The position numbers and the translations under genes were made by a program. The notes under the pieces were generated by a model. The model worked only from the letters and a program-made list of their open reading frames with translations, made no database searches and was not told where the DNA came from. A stretch of DNA of 64,000 bases, taken from Rhynchopus sp. YZ270_cl-10. Lineage: Eukaryota > Euglenozoa > Diplonemea > Diplonemida > Diplonemidae. Below are positions 32,208 through 41,838 of the stretch, one piece after another (positions within the stretch are counted from its first letter, which is position 1; every line of letters starts with the position of its first letter). Where the stretch lies: NCBI GenBank assembly GCA_964035575.1, contig OZ037856.1, positions 1,116,001 through 1,180,000 of the forward strand, written 5' to 3'.

Positions 32208-33455
32208 ATGGCGTTTCAAGAATCCCGGTGGTTTGGAGTATTGATTAGAGTGGTCGTACCAGGCGCTTTGTTTCTGGGATTGCTGATTTGGTGTGTATAT
32301 GAATTTACTGATTCTGCGGCGGATGATACACGCAACGAGAAGGTGCACGAATTTAACCACGCCGTCGATGAATGGCGTGCCTTTGGAAGAGAAGCCTTTG
32401 CCGCTATCGGCAATGTCCATGCGGAATTTCAAATGCCAGTTACCGTAGCCCCTTCAGGCACTACACTCGAACCGAATTCTGTTGGCCCCACTCCCCTAGA
32501 CCATTCGCAAGATGTGGAAAGATTTGACGGTCTTTTCTATAAGGGGATGGTCGATGTGGAGCTTCCTGGAGGGTGGGCTGATGCTATAGGCGACGTTATC
32601 TTTTTAGTAGGCGCTTCGAATCATAGTATTCGCATAAAGGATGTGGAGGTGACAAAAACGGAGATTATCCATACAACAAATTGGAAGGTGTGTGAAAATG
32701 CGCATCGTGGAACCTTGAACGCAAAGGAAAGCATCTGTTCTGTTCGTCGAATTCTCAGAAAGCTGTGTATCACGGTCCACAACACAACAGGGCTTTTTGA
32801 AATAAAGGGTGGGTGCTCTTCTAAAGGGTTCACCCCCACGCCCAACCCGATCTTCGATGTGCGTCCGGGCCCACGCTATTGGAACCCTACGTACCTTACA
32901 GAGAAGGTGGCGTTTTCTGTTGAGGTGGAGCTGCGGAGTGCGGGGGATCCGTACCTGACGTCGCTTTCCCTTAGTGGAGGGAATCATACCTTTGGGCAGA
33001 GTAGAGGGGAGAGGTTGAAGCTGGCGTGGGTTTTGTTTGGGCTGTGTCTGTTTTTCTTTTTGTTTGCGTTGTTGGTCGCTTATGTTAATAGGAGATGCGG
33101 GAAAAAGATTGAAAAGGAGGCGCAAGAGTTGTATCCGATTGGTGTGCGTGGTGGCAGCGACTTCGACGGCACCTCTGCGAGACCTAGGACAAAGAAGGCG
33201 AAGTACCAGGTGACCCGCTTTACCGGGCTTGAGGCTACGGACAGCTTTGGAAGCTCAGAGGGGACCAGTGCAGGGGGGTGCGCGGTGCCGTCCCGTCCAC
33301 CGATCCCTCCACCAATCGCATACAGCGTAGGCCAACACATCTGTGAGGATCCAAATGCAAACGCAGCAAGCACCTCATCTAAAGACAGTACCCTAGGAGC
33401 GGACACTGTTTCAATTGAATTGCAGCAAAAGGTTGAAGTTGCGGAGCGGGTTTAA
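32208..33455 (+). CDS. two-pass membrane protein, unknown function
   Basis: A 415-residue single-exon protein. A hydrophobic segment at ~9-30 and a second at ~271-294 (WVLFGLCLFFFLFALLVAYV) flank a ~240-residue domain that carries three N-glycosylation sequons (NHS, NTT, NHT) and paired cysteines (KVCENA, SICSV, KLCITV, GGCSS). That domain therefore probably faces the ER lumen or cell exterior. The C-terminal ~120 residues are cytosolic-type, basic after the membrane and then Ser/Pro-rich. I do not recognise the family. ATG is preceded by an A-rich leader and an AG at 32176. Confidence 0.82.
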   Translation: MAFQESRWFGVLIRVVVPGALFLGLLIWCVYEFTDSAADDTRNEKVHEFNHAVDEWRAFGREAFAAIGNVHAEFQMPVTVAPSGTTLEPNSVGPTPLDHSQDVERFDGLFYKGMVDVELPGGWADAIGDVIFLVGASNHSIRIKDVEVTKTEIIHTTNWKVCENAHRGTLNAKESICSVRRILRKLCITVHNTTGLFEIKGGCSSKGFTPTPNPIFDVRPGPRYWNPTYLTEKVAFSVEVELRSAGDPYLTSLSLSGGNHTFGQSRGERLKLAWVLFGLCLFFFLFALLVAYVNRRCGKKIEKEAQELYPIGVRGGSDFDGTSARPRTKKAKYQVTRFTGLEATDSFGSSEGTSAGGCAVPSRPPIPPPIAYSVGQHICEDPNANAASTSSKDSTLGADTVSIELQQKVEVAERV

Positions 33456-33716
33456 TTTGGGGAGAGGGAGGGGAAAAAAATGTGAAGAAGAATGTGGGAT
33501 TATTGCCCAAAAGAAGCCTTGTTTTTTTGTAGAAAAAAATTAGAGCGAGAAAATGTGAGGTAGATGGTTTTTTGAGTCGTTTTGAGTTTTCGTTTTCTTT
33601 CCGCTATTTACGTTATTTCACGGTGTCTTAGAATTTTAATATTTTCCCCCCTACCCGGAACCTACATCGGCCTCAAGACCCTGTGTCTCCAATGATGCCC
33701 GTTCATTTGACCGATG

Positions 33717-33780
33717 TTCTGGTAATGTACCAAGATACATCGTCACGAGAAGGCTTTGTATTTCAAGCCCCTTTCTTTAA
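33717..33780 (+). repeat. RF-A repeat
   Basis: ATACATCGTCACGAGAAGG is followed by CTTTGTATTTCAAGCCCC and a T-rich tail. Confidence 0.65.
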
Positions 33781-33893
33781 ATGAAAAAAGCGCGTGGTGT
33801 TCCGCGCAAGGCCCCGTTCGTACAGTTTCAAGTTTTCTTTTCAGTATTTTTGTTGCTTTGTCCCCACCTTTGTGGTGGGTGGTATTTATTTAA

Positions 33894-34030
33894 ACACTCT
33901 GGGGTTCGATAACCCACGGAGTATCGGTGTACGGCCAGATACACTTGTCCACTTTTTTTTTACTTTTCCAGTCGACGCCTGCGTCCGCCGATGAACGGTG
34001 AGGCGTTTGCACTTACAACCTCTCTTTTTT
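33894..34030 (+). repeat. RF-B repeat
   Basis: The hairpin GGGGTTCGATAACCC is separated by ~60 bases from TGCGTCCGCCGATGAACGG and GCGTTTGCACTTACAACC, as if something had inserted between the halves. Confidence 0.65.
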
Positions 34031-34032
34031 TA

Positions 34033-34090
34033 CCCGCGGAGTGTCAGTGCCTGCGTCCCAGAGGCGTTTGCACTATCAACTTCACTTTTT
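34033..34090 (+). repeat. RF-B repeat, 3' part
   Basis: GCGGAGTGTCAGTGCCTGCG and GGCGTTTGCACTATCAACTT follow directly after the previous copy's T tail. Confidence 0.6.
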
Positions 34091-34101
34091 TCCCCGACAG
34101 A

Positions 34102-34142
34102 TATGCGCTTTAACACGTCTCAACTACTCTCTCTTTTTTTAT
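34102..34142 (+). repeat. RF-D repeat
   Basis: GATATGCGCTTTAACACGTC then TCAACTACTCTC. Confidence 0.55.
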
Positions 34143-34261
34143 ATTTTCAATTGAAGACATACCAATTTGCCGCTTCATTATTCTCATCTCTTTTTTTCTG
34201 TGTTATATTTTTTGTGGCACCCTTTCGAATAAGGCGCTGCGCACTACATGGGGACGGGGTC

Positions 34262-34322
34262 TTTTTTTATACTAAGCACTGGCGACTTAGTATCATCTGA
34301 CACAATTTTCTCTTTTCTTTTT
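34262..34322 (+). repeat. RF-C repeat
   Basis: ACTAAG and CTTAGT form the stem around CACTGGCGA; ATCATCTGACACAATTTTC and a T-rich tail follow. Confidence 0.6.
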
Positions 34323-34380
34323 CAGATACACTGTCACGAGATGCCTTTGTATTTCAAGCCACCCCGCCCCCTTTTTTTGA
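34323..34380 (+). repeat. RF-A repeat
   Basis: CAGATACACTGTCACGAGATG then CCTTTGTATTTCAAGCCACC. It joins directly to the RF-C copy before it. Confidence 0.65.
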
Positions 34381-34851
34381 ACTAATTCTGCGCTGTTCCT
34401 TCATTGGTGCCGAAACCGTCTACGCGTATACCATGCGCACACGGGGTCCGGGTCGACCATCGATGTTACTGTGAACAAACCAGCGTGCCCGATAGTGTTT
34501 GCCGCGAAGTCTGTTGTGCTCATGTCCTCATTAAGTATCACTCCTTCGGGTTGCGGTCTTTGTGAGGCGTGTGTATCTCAGATTAGTTTACGTAGGGGTG
34601 CCACCCAATAGCGACACCTTCTCTGTCAAAAGCATACTAGCCCCTCCCATGAGAGACGTATTTGCCAAAAAGAAACAATTCTATTCTCTTTCTGTCCCCC
34701 ATTCCCCTATTCTAAAGTGTCACATCGTCCCTTCTGGTACAAGAAAAAAAGTGAATTTTTCTCCCTTTCCCTGATACAAAGCTACACAAAAGAAGGCACA
34801 TAAACAGAACCTATCTCACACTCCATACTCAGAGGGGAAAAGGAAAATAAA

Positions 34852-35670
34852 ATGGCAACCAAGCTCTATGGTCTGATGGCCTTAGCTGGAGGTGCTGGAG
34901 GGATGAGTGCTTGGCAGTTTCACCGATTTTTTTGGAAGAAGGACTTGCTTGAGGCACGTGAATTCCGTTTGCAAGAAGAAACCACGGTCCCTATGGTTTT
35001 GATGAAAACACCGCCACCGGACATCGAGAAGGTGCGGATACGGGGTACGTTCTACAACGAGCATGCTGTGTTTGTGGGGCCAAAGAGAGCAGCGAAGAGC
35101 CCATTCGGCGCGATCATGACCCCCGATAGCTATACTGTGTTCGTTCCGTTCATCACAGAAAACAACGAGCATATCATGGTCAATAAGGGGCAGGTTCCTT
35201 CAACGATTCTTAAGGATGAGAAGTTGAGGAAAGACACGCTTGCGTCTTGGCCAATTCAAGCGGAGTTTGAGGCGGTGTATCGAAAGCCGGAGAAGGTATC
35301 TGTGTCGCAGATGTGTAAGAGAGAGGACGGAACGTATAAAAAGGTTCACCCGGGGCAGATGTGGCATGATTTTTACGAGGCGTATGATATTAAGGGCGGT
35401 GCACGTCACCCATTGGGGTATTGGGTGGACGTAGTAGATCAACCATTCGAGACAAATGGAAACCTTCCCTTAACACGTTCTGCACAGTCGTACGTGGCCC
35501 ATATCATCACCCCTACCGTTCACGCGGCGTACTTCGCCACATGGTCCTTCCTCTTTGCCGTCGCCATCTACAACCTCCGCCGTCATGGTTCCCGTCTCTT
35601 TGCGAGAGGATGCGAGAATAGAAGAGTGCTCTTAGGCGGTGTACCAACAGAACAACAAATGAAATGGTGA
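34852..35670 (+). CDS. SURF1: SURF1-like cytochrome c oxidase assembly protein
   Basis: A 272-residue mitochondrial inner-membrane protein that aids assembly of respiratory complex IV. An N-terminal hydrophobic segment (~5-20) is followed by the family signature WQFHRFFWKKDLLEAREFR, then RIRGTFYNEHAVFVGP and VNKGQVP (family form VNRGWVP). A second membrane segment lies near the C-terminus (~225-247, AYFATWSFLFAVAIYNL) as in known SURF1. Loss of the Trp in the VNRGWVP block and a short N-terminus are departures from animal SURF1. Its presence indicates aerobic respiration in this organism. Confidence 0.85.
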   Translation: MATKLYGLMALAGGAGGMSAWQFHRFFWKKDLLEAREFRLQEETTVPMVLMKTPPPDIEKVRIRGTFYNEHAVFVGPKRAAKSPFGAIMTPDSYTVFVPFITENNEHIMVNKGQVPSTILKDEKLRKDTLASWPIQAEFEAVYRKPEKVSVSQMCKREDGTYKKVHPGQMWHDFYEAYDIKGGARHPLGYWVDVVDQPFETNGNLPLTRSAQSYVAHIITPTVHAAYFATWSFLFAVAIYNLRRHGSRLFARGCENRRVLLGGVPTEQQMKW

Positions 35671-35916
35671 TTTTTTTTCCCCTCCTAACTTTTGGATGAC
35701 AAAAAAAAATTCATTATTTCTGCGCCTCCGAAGAAGTGCATCTTTTGTTTTTTTGGGGAGGGGCCTTTTTTGGGGGGAAAAAATGCCCAAAATAGTGAAC
35801 TTTTCTCTCTCTTTTTCCTTTCCAACAAACATACCACCACCCCCCATCTATACTCCACACTAAGGGTGAACAAACATACTCCAAAAAAAGGACCTTTTTT
35901 TCGGGAAAAACCCCCT

Positions 35917-38900
35917 ATGGAAGGTGAAGCGGAACAGCCAAAACGGCTGTCAAATGCATCTGTTGTGAACAGTCCTGAGAACCATGAGGGCAATGGAGGT
36001 GCCGGGTCTGAAGACAATGCAAGCGAACCTTCCTCCAGCACCGCCGGTGTTTCCCACGCAGATGAGACCAGCAACCCAAACGAACCGAAGGAGACACATC
36101 CCTCAGAAGCAGCCGGCACACCTACTAGCGAAAGTCCCCCTTCTGAAACTCCGCCAGAAGAAAGCAACCCTTCGCACGCAAAACCACCAGAAGTTCCGGC
36201 CCCTAAGGTCCGTTTAAAGCCTCCTACCGCAACCGTTAAGGCGCCTACATGGATTTCTTCACCAATTTTAGGTCATAGATACGGTCAAAAGGTTGTTTCT
36301 GCCTCTCCTTTCGCTTCAGCTAAGACCCCTCTCGCGCGAACCGAATCCATGCACACCCCCTTCGCCATGACCGAACCCGAGAAGAAAAAGAATTTGAAGG
36401 GCGGCGGATCACAGTCATTTTCCCGCCGTATGACCTACCCCATTGCGTTGGTGAATGATAAAAGCTTTTTCCCTCAAGGATTTGGCGCCATGCGGGACCC
36501 CAACAATATCAACCAGGTGTTAACCGGAACGACAATACACACTGTGCACACTGCGAAGCACTCTGATGAAGATCTGTGCATGAGCACCCAACCCAACCCC
36601 TATTGGGCCTGCCCCCCTACTACCATGCCACCTGCACAGGATACCCGCGCAAAAGAAAAGCTTCCACGCGACGTTTTCCACCCCCTCATCACCGCAAGCC
36701 AAGCAGCAGAAAACGCAAAGGCCGCCACCTTCAACCCTAGCCTCAATATCATCGCCTCTCCTAACCGACAGCACACCCCTACCTGCAAAACCACCACCAC
36801 ACATGAAACCAATCCCGCCGAACCAATCGGGTCTCCCCTCTACAGCCCCTGCGTCACCATCGATGACGAGATGAATGGGGCCAATGAGGGGTTCGCCATG
36901 CTGGAGAGACGGGAGGGGAAAGGGTGTGTCGGTGGGGTGTTCCCCAAAGACGCCTACGCGCCTACTGTGGTTGCGAATGTGCGGCCGACGTCGTTGACAG
37001 GGATTGCTGCAAGGGCGTTGTGTTCTGCTATTCATGCGGATATACCACCAAATTCTATTCCCTCAAATGCTGCCGCATCGGTCCACCACTCCACGCAAGA
37101 ACCCAACGCAAATCGGGCGCCACGCTATGGAAAAACCGTTGACGCAAGTAGAAAACAACGTCTCTCTGTTGAATCTGGAAAATCTGGTAAAGTTCGCATT
37201 AAAGCTGCGGTAGTCCCACCAAGCCAAGCATTTCGTCTATTAGGAAAAGACTTACAAAGCATTTTGCGGATGAGGGGTGGCTTTACCAGGTCCAAAGTAG
37301 CCGCGTATCTTTACCACAACCAGCCGGTTGTGGCACCACCCCCGGAGGGCCTAGGTAGCAATGGTGAAGATGAAGAGGAGCGTTTTGCCGTAGAGGATGA
37401 AAACACCAGAGAGACACCACCTCCAGCAGGCAACGCAGGACAGCCTACAGAGCATGTGGACCAGCTCTTTGTAGGAGTGCGTAATGATGCAAGCCTGGAT
37501 GACCCAGTACTCGAGGAGGAGGTCATCCTGAACAGCGACAGCGACGTGGTGAGCTCGTCGTGTCTCTCGCTGTGGAAGATTGCGGTGCAAAACAGTACTC
37601 TGGTGCCGAACTCATGCGAAACCATTTCTGCGAGTCACAAAGTACGTCAGGCGACCTGCGGGATGCCCCTCAACGTGCTTACCCCTGAGTTGGTCACTGC
37701 GTTTAATGTCGCTTCGAATCAGGCAGATTTTACGACGTTTTTTTCTTCTCATGGACTTCGTATGGGCGACCATATGACACAGGTGAGACCGATTTCGCCT
37801 TCTGCTGCGGAAGGTGGTGGTGGTGGTGGTGGTGGCGGCTTCAACACAACACAACGCTCTGTAAGCAACGCAGGCCCGGTGTCATTAGGTGCGGTAAGTG
37901 CAGAGCTGCGGTCCTCTGACACCTTCCTCAAGGATGGCGGAGGGGATGAGCGCGCCTGCGGTGCTGGAGGCGCTGCAGTGAAGACCCTCATCGATGCACG
38001 CACCGCACCGAGCGCAGCGTTTACCTACGACACAGTACGCTTCCTCGCCCTGCTCACAGAGAAGGGGACAGAGGTGGAGCAGATCTACTTCGAAGGGATG
38101 CATTGGTTGACAGTTGAAGTGACATCCCGTATAGGTGACTTCTGCCCGCAGCTGCGTCTTCTGAACCTCTCTAACTGCCCGTCTCTGACGAACAATGCAC
38201 TACAGAATATATCAAAGAAGTGCAAGCTGTTGTCCTATGTGAACATCAGTGGGTGTCTGTCGGTGTCTCATAAAGGCGTGAAGTGTTTACTGCAGAACTC
38301 AAGCCATTTGTCGGTGTTGTGTTGCCATTCGGTGCCGAATCTTGATCCTGATGGGGATACCTTTTCGTATCTGCATTTGTGCAAGAATATGAAGGTGTTG
38401 GATGTCTCGTACTGCGAGGACATAAGCGATATGACATTAGTGAACATCGCGAAATACTGCCCGGGGCTTGCCTTCTTTGACGTCTCTGGGTGCCACCGTG
38501 TGGGGGATGCGGGGTTGCGTAGTATTGGCGGGCGGTGTGGGTTTCTTAAGATTCTCAAAATCAAACTTCTTTGTCAGCAAACGGTCACACCTGCAGGTCT
38601 CGCACTGGTCAGCCAAGCCCCACGCAACCTAAAGGACCTTGACCTATCAGGCATTTCCCAACTCGATGATGAATCCGTCGGCAAAATTCTATGCCACTGC
38701 AAATCCCTCGGGCGCCTCTCCTTGGCAGGGTGTACAGCTCTGACCGACGCCTCTTTGAGTCACGTCAACGTGAACTGCAAGCAGCTCCGTGTCATCAATG
38801 TGTCCGCCTGCAAGAACTTCACCCTCAACAGTTGTATGGACCTAATCTACGACATAACCAGCCTCCGTTGCTTTCTCGTGTCGGGGTCTTCCATCAGTCT

Positions 38901-39063
38901 CGCGGAGGTGTCGATCCTCCAAAGTTTGAGAGAAGGCTGTAAGGTGGTGCTCAATGAGTTTACCCCACCCCCGGTCACCCACTTCTGGACAATGTGTCAA
39001 ACACGCAAACCTACCAGTGGAGGAGGAGGGGGTGCGGCAGCTAAAAAGCAAAAGAAGAAATAG
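35917..39063 (+). CDS. F-box/AMN1-type leucine-rich repeat protein
   Basis: A 1048-residue single-exon protein. The start is the first ATG in the frame; the frame is open upstream to 35692 but without ATG. Residues 1-~700 look disordered, rich in Pro/Ser/Thr/Asn, with one better ordered patch around KVRIKAAVVPPSQAFRLLGKD. Residues ~715-1010 hold about ten cysteine-containing LRRs (LRLLNLSNCPSLTNNALQ, MKVLDVSYCEDISDMTLV, LGRLSLAGCTALTDASL), typical of FBXL substrate receptors and AMN1. I find no F-box helix. A run of nine glycines lies near 37815-37842. Role in ubiquitin ligase targeting is inference from the repeat type. It starts 247 bases after SURF1 stops. Confidence 0.88.
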   Translation: MEGEAEQPKRLSNASVVNSPENHEGNGGAGSEDNASEPSSSTAGVSHADETSNPNEPKETHPSEAAGTPTSESPPSETPPEESNPSHAKPPEVPAPKVRLKPPTATVKAPTWISSPILGHRYGQKVVSASPFASAKTPLARTESMHTPFAMTEPEKKKNLKGGGSQSFSRRMTYPIALVNDKSFFPQGFGAMRDPNNINQVLTGTTIHTVHTAKHSDEDLCMSTQPNPYWACPPTTMPPAQDTRAKEKLPRDVFHPLITASQAAENAKAATFNPSLNIIASPNRQHTPTCKTTTTHETNPAEPIGSPLYSPCVTIDDEMNGANEGFAMLERREGKGCVGGVFPKDAYAPTVVANVRPTSLTGIAARALCSAIHADIPPNSIPSNAAASVHHSTQEPNANRAPRYGKTVDASRKQRLSVESGKSGKVRIKAAVVPPSQAFRLLGKDLQSILRMRGGFTRSKVAAYLYHNQPVVAPPPEGLGSNGEDEEERFAVEDENTRETPPPAGNAGQPTEHVDQLFVGVRNDASLDDPVLEEEVILNSDSDVVSSSCLSLWKIAVQNSTLVPNSCETISASHKVRQATCGMPLNVLTPELVTAFNVASNQADFTTFFSSHGLRMGDHMTQVRPISPSAAEGGGGGGGGGFNTTQRSVSNAGPVSLGAVSAELRSSDTFLKDGGGDERACGAGGAAVKTLIDARTAPSAAFTYDTVRFLALLTEKGTEVEQIYFEGMHWLTVEVTSRIGDFCPQLRLLNLSNCPSLTNNALQNISKKCKLLSYVNISGCLSVSHKGVKCLLQNSSHLSVLCCHSVPNLDPDGDTFSYLHLCKNMKVLDVSYCEDISDMTLVNIAKYCPGLAFFDVSGCHRVGDAGLRSIGGRCGFLKILKIKLLCQQTVTPAGLALVSQAPRNLKDLDLSGISQLDDESVGKILCHCKSLGRLSLAGCTALTDASLSHVNVNCKQLRVINVSACKNFTLNSCMDLIYDITSLRCFLVSGSSISLAEVSILQSLREGCKVVLNEFTPPPVTHFWTMCQTRKPTSGGGGGAAAKKQKKK

Positions 39064-39146
39064 AACCTTCAATTTTGCTAAAAAAAGAAGGGGAATGCCT
39101 TAGATGTGTACGCATGTGGAGCATATTTGTGGTTTTTTCTTCTTAT

Positions 39147-39200
39147 GTGAAGTACAGCTTCATAGGTCTATCTTACAAAACCTTTTTCTCATTTCATTAA
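39147..39200 (+). repeat. RF-C repeat
   Basis: GTGAAGTACAGCTTCATAGG then TCTATCTTACAAAACCTTTT. Confidence 0.5.
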
Positions 39201-39298
39201 GGTTTCTTTGTCCTTTGAGAGGCACGTCGTTGTACACCTGTTTTTTTTTTTTTTAAAAGTTTGTTATTGTCTTGTCAAACTTTCGTTCATATATAGAC

Positions 39299-39397
39299 GA
39301 AATGGAGGCAGTACTGCATTGGTGGTCCCCACAGTGCGTCAGCCATGCACTGTGATGAGGGGGCTGTTGTATTTCAGGTCAAACTTTTCCTTTTTGT
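39299..39397 (+). repeat. RF-A repeat
   Basis: GAAATGGAGGCAGTACTGC, GGTGGTCCCCAC and GGGCTGTTGTATTTCAGGTC occur in family order, ending in a T-rich tail. Confidence 0.65.
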
Positions 39398-39765
39398 ACA
39401 CCCCTTTTTGATGAAGTTCGTCATAGCCTTCCCGTTTCCTCACTGTTCTGGTGGTTTTCACCCCCATAACCCCTTGAGGTCCAGACCCACCACCTTCCAG
39501 TGGTCCAACCAACCCACCCACCCCATCAATGAACCCCGCATTTCCATGCAGCCATCACCTCAATACGACCTTCATACCTTATTGCATCCCCCTGCCTCCT
39601 CATCCTCCTCCTCCTCCTCCTCTTCTCCCCCCTCAATATCTCACACACAGCCGTTTAACGCATTGTATAAAAATGACGTGAAAAAAACTCTGCTTTTTTT
39701 AGACCTTTGCAACTTTTTTTCGTGCACTATTTGACCTTCATTTTTTGTTTTTTTTGAAAAAAAAA

Positions 39766-41103
39766 ATGCCGCTTTTTGTATTCAAACGCAGGCATGACCC
39801 TAATGCTAGGGGGCCTTTAGGGGGTCATCCATTGAGAGGAAAGGAGCGAGTTGCGATGTATCGGCACAAGGAGATGTGGCCGTCTTCGGGTTCAGCACCC
39901 GCAGCTGAGGATCGATCGGAGAGCTTAGGGCTAGGGTTAGGGTTGGGGTTGGGGTTGGGATTAGGGCTGGATGATGGCCTACCAAGGGAGCGGCATGATT
40001 CTTCGTTTTCAGCAACCAGCGCAAGAAAGGCTTCGAGTGAATTTCTTAATGTACCGGACACTCCGGTTGCTTGTGTCGTGGATGTGGCTTCGTCGTGGGC
40101 GAAGGATACCGAAACACAAACACCTACTCATGTGGTGCCGAAGGTGATGGAGCCGCTTTCCATGGTTGATTTGGCATTGCCTGTGCAGGGCGATTCCATT
40201 TCGCCGAAATGTGTTGCATTGGTTTCTCCGTCGACGTTGAGCATTGCAGCCGCGTCAAGGGTGCTGCCAAACTCCTTACCAGAAGAGGAAGCCCCACGGA
40301 GAACTCGAAGTGCATCGTGCTGTGGGCGTCAAGCAGTTTCGTTGTCTCCGTACACCAGCCAAGAGGGGAATACAGGAACGCAAATGCGGTCCCATTCCGC
40401 CTTTATGTCATTAATAAAAATTGCTAGAGTAATTCCATTATGGAAAAATATGTCATTTTCCAGACGTCGTGGCACCGACGCTGAAGAAGAGATCGTTGAC
40501 ATCGCCCCTCCTACCATTCCGTCACCTACCTCTCGAAAGGAATATCCATTTCTCGATGTGATGACCGCACCAATCGCGGAGAGTGTAGTTTCTTCAAACG
40601 AGGGGATAACACCTTATGGGGAAGGTAGCTTTGAATGTCCAATTTCTCTTATTTTAGAAGAAGAGGAGAAAAGAGAGGTCATAGGATCGGAGGAGCTGAA
40701 GGCATATGGGCGTACCCTCCAGGAGGAAGCGTCGCTGTTTTTAAGAATAAAAATTGGGGGCAAAAAGAGGTGCAATGAACTGAGGATGGGGCAACAGATG
40801 GCACAGCAGAAACAGATTCGAGAGAGGGCACTGCAAATGAAGCAGGAGAGGGAGAAGGATATCATAGAAGCGTCGTTGCTGCTTGGAACGGAAGGGGTGT
40901 GTGGTGAAGGCGGTGTCGTGGTCCAAGGAGGTCTTCCCATGCTTCTGCACCAGCAGCGTGTCGGAGTAAACGAAATCCTACGTGACGCCCTCATTGAACG
41001 CGAAACCATCGACACCCTCTGCAAAACCAGCCTTACCCGTCTCGTAGAACCCACCCCACCCACCGCACCAAAGGGAAGCGCTGCACCTAGATTGTCCCGT
41101 TAG
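39766..41103 (+). CDS. unknown protein with Leu-Gly repeat
   Basis: A 445-residue single-exon protein starting at the first ATG after an A run. The N-terminal quarter holds LGLGLGLGLGLGLGL, encoded by DNA that resembles telomere repeats. The middle is Ser/Pro/Thr-rich and probably disordered. A basic helical stretch (~340-385, NELRMGQQMAQQKQIRERALQ) may form a coiled coil. No catalytic motif, signal peptide or membrane segment. Unrecognised; coding status rests on length and codon character. Confidence 0.7.
   Translation: MPLFVFKRRHDPNARGPLGGHPLRGKERVAMYRHKEMWPSSGSAPAAEDRSESLGLGLGLGLGLGLGLDDGLPRERHDSSFSATSARKASSEFLNVPDTPVACVVDVASSWAKDTETQTPTHVVPKVMEPLSMVDLALPVQGDSISPKCVALVSPSTLSIAAASRVLPNSLPEEEAPRRTRSASCCGRQAVSLSPYTSQEGNTGTQMRSHSAFMSLIKIARVIPLWKNMSFSRRRGTDAEEEIVDIAPPTIPSPTSRKEYPFLDVMTAPIAESVVSSNEGITPYGEGSFECPISLILEEEEKREVIGSEELKAYGRTLQEEASLFLRIKIGGKKRCNELRMGQQMAQQKQIRERALQMKQEREKDIIEASLLLGTEGVCGEGGVVVQGGLPMLLHQQRVGVNEILRDALIERETIDTLCKTSLTRLVEPTPPTAPKGSAAPRLSR
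39925..39972 (+). repeat. telomere-like repeat inside a gene
   Basis: About eight degenerate units TTAGGG, CTAGGG, TTGGGG and TTGGGA lie head to tail and are read as Leu-Gly. Confidence 0.7.
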
Positions 41104-41610
41104 GAGTTGCATTGTTTAGTGTACGGTGAGGCGTTTGCGCTTTCCGTAGAAAATTACTCATTTTTTCTTTTTTCGAAAAAAAAAAATCGTTTTCTCGAAC
41201 GGTCTCGAGAGGCTCGCCCCAAAAGAGTTTCCACTCTTTTACAAACAATTAGGGCAAAAAAGCTGATTTTTTTATTGTACATCTCCAGGGTGCCATCTCC
41301 GTGGTCCGCCTTCCGTTTTTTTTTTTTTTTGATCAGTTCTCGATTTTATTTTTGCATGAAACTCTACACCCCCCCTAGTTTACGTTATTTTTTCACTGCG
41401 GTTTCCATCTTCACACTTCTTCCTTGCCCAAATTGCGAAACCACTTCATCACCTAATATTCCAAGCTCGAGGCCGCTTCCTTGACCTTCCTTGACCTTCC
41501 TACACCCACCTGTCTATCAAACAGAAAAAAGCACACAACACAAGAACCCGCATGCTGTGACGTGGAGGAGGTAGGACAGGCACTGTTCAACGCACAATAA
41601 AAAGCGAACC
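41104..41610. other. intergenic region
   Basis: No gene. A weak RF-B core (GGTGAGGCGTTTGCGCTTTC) lies at 41125-41144. CTATCAAACAG ends at 41524 as a possible acceptor. Confidence 0.45.
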
Positions 41611-41838
41611 ATGCAGCAAGAAGACACTACCTCTGAGGAGTCCGCACCAGAGTGCCCATCCACAGCGTGCCACCCACGCCGCGACACCGACTGCTTCCAA
41701 AAGGCTAAGGGCTTTGTCGGATCGCACCTCAACCTCGAAGACATGGAGGCAAGAAACAGATACAGGCAAACAGAGCTCAGCTCTCCGACCCCAAATAACA
41801 CAGAGCATGAATGTGGGTGTGCCTGCGCCGTGCAATAA
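41611..41838 (+). CDS. 75-residue protein ending in a CaaX-like box
   Basis: A small acidic, Cys-rich reading frame with ATG in CCATG context and stop TAA. The C-terminus reads ECGCACAVQ: CAVQ fits a farnesylation box, and the preceding cysteines could be palmitoylated, which would anchor it to membranes. Length and ending recall heterotrimeric G-protein gamma subunits, but I see no other gamma signature. It sits between a larger gene and a transposon. Coding status is likely but not certain because of its length. Confidence 0.5.
   Translation: MQQEDTTSEESAPECPSTACHPRRDTDCFQKAKGFVGSHLNLEDMEARNRYRQTELSSPTPNNTEHECGCACAVQ

Larger units (their letters stand above)
33456..34851. other. repeat-dense intergenic region
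   Basis: No gene in 1.4 kb. It holds at least six short dispersed repeats in a row (RF-A 33717 and 34323, RF-B 33894 and 34033, RF-D 34102, RF-C 34262), all on the + strand and each with a pyrimidine tail. Possible acceptors before the next gene are AGs ending at 34807 and 34832. Confidence 0.6.
39064..39765. other. intergenic region
   Basis: No supported gene. It contains an RF-C-like repeat (39147-39200), an RF-A copy at 39299 and a CCT/TCC microsatellite near 39597-39630. Confidence 0.5.

Noticed and set aside
39345-39734. 129-residue frame with Ser run
   Set aside because: It covers an RF-A repeat and a microsatellite; no domain.
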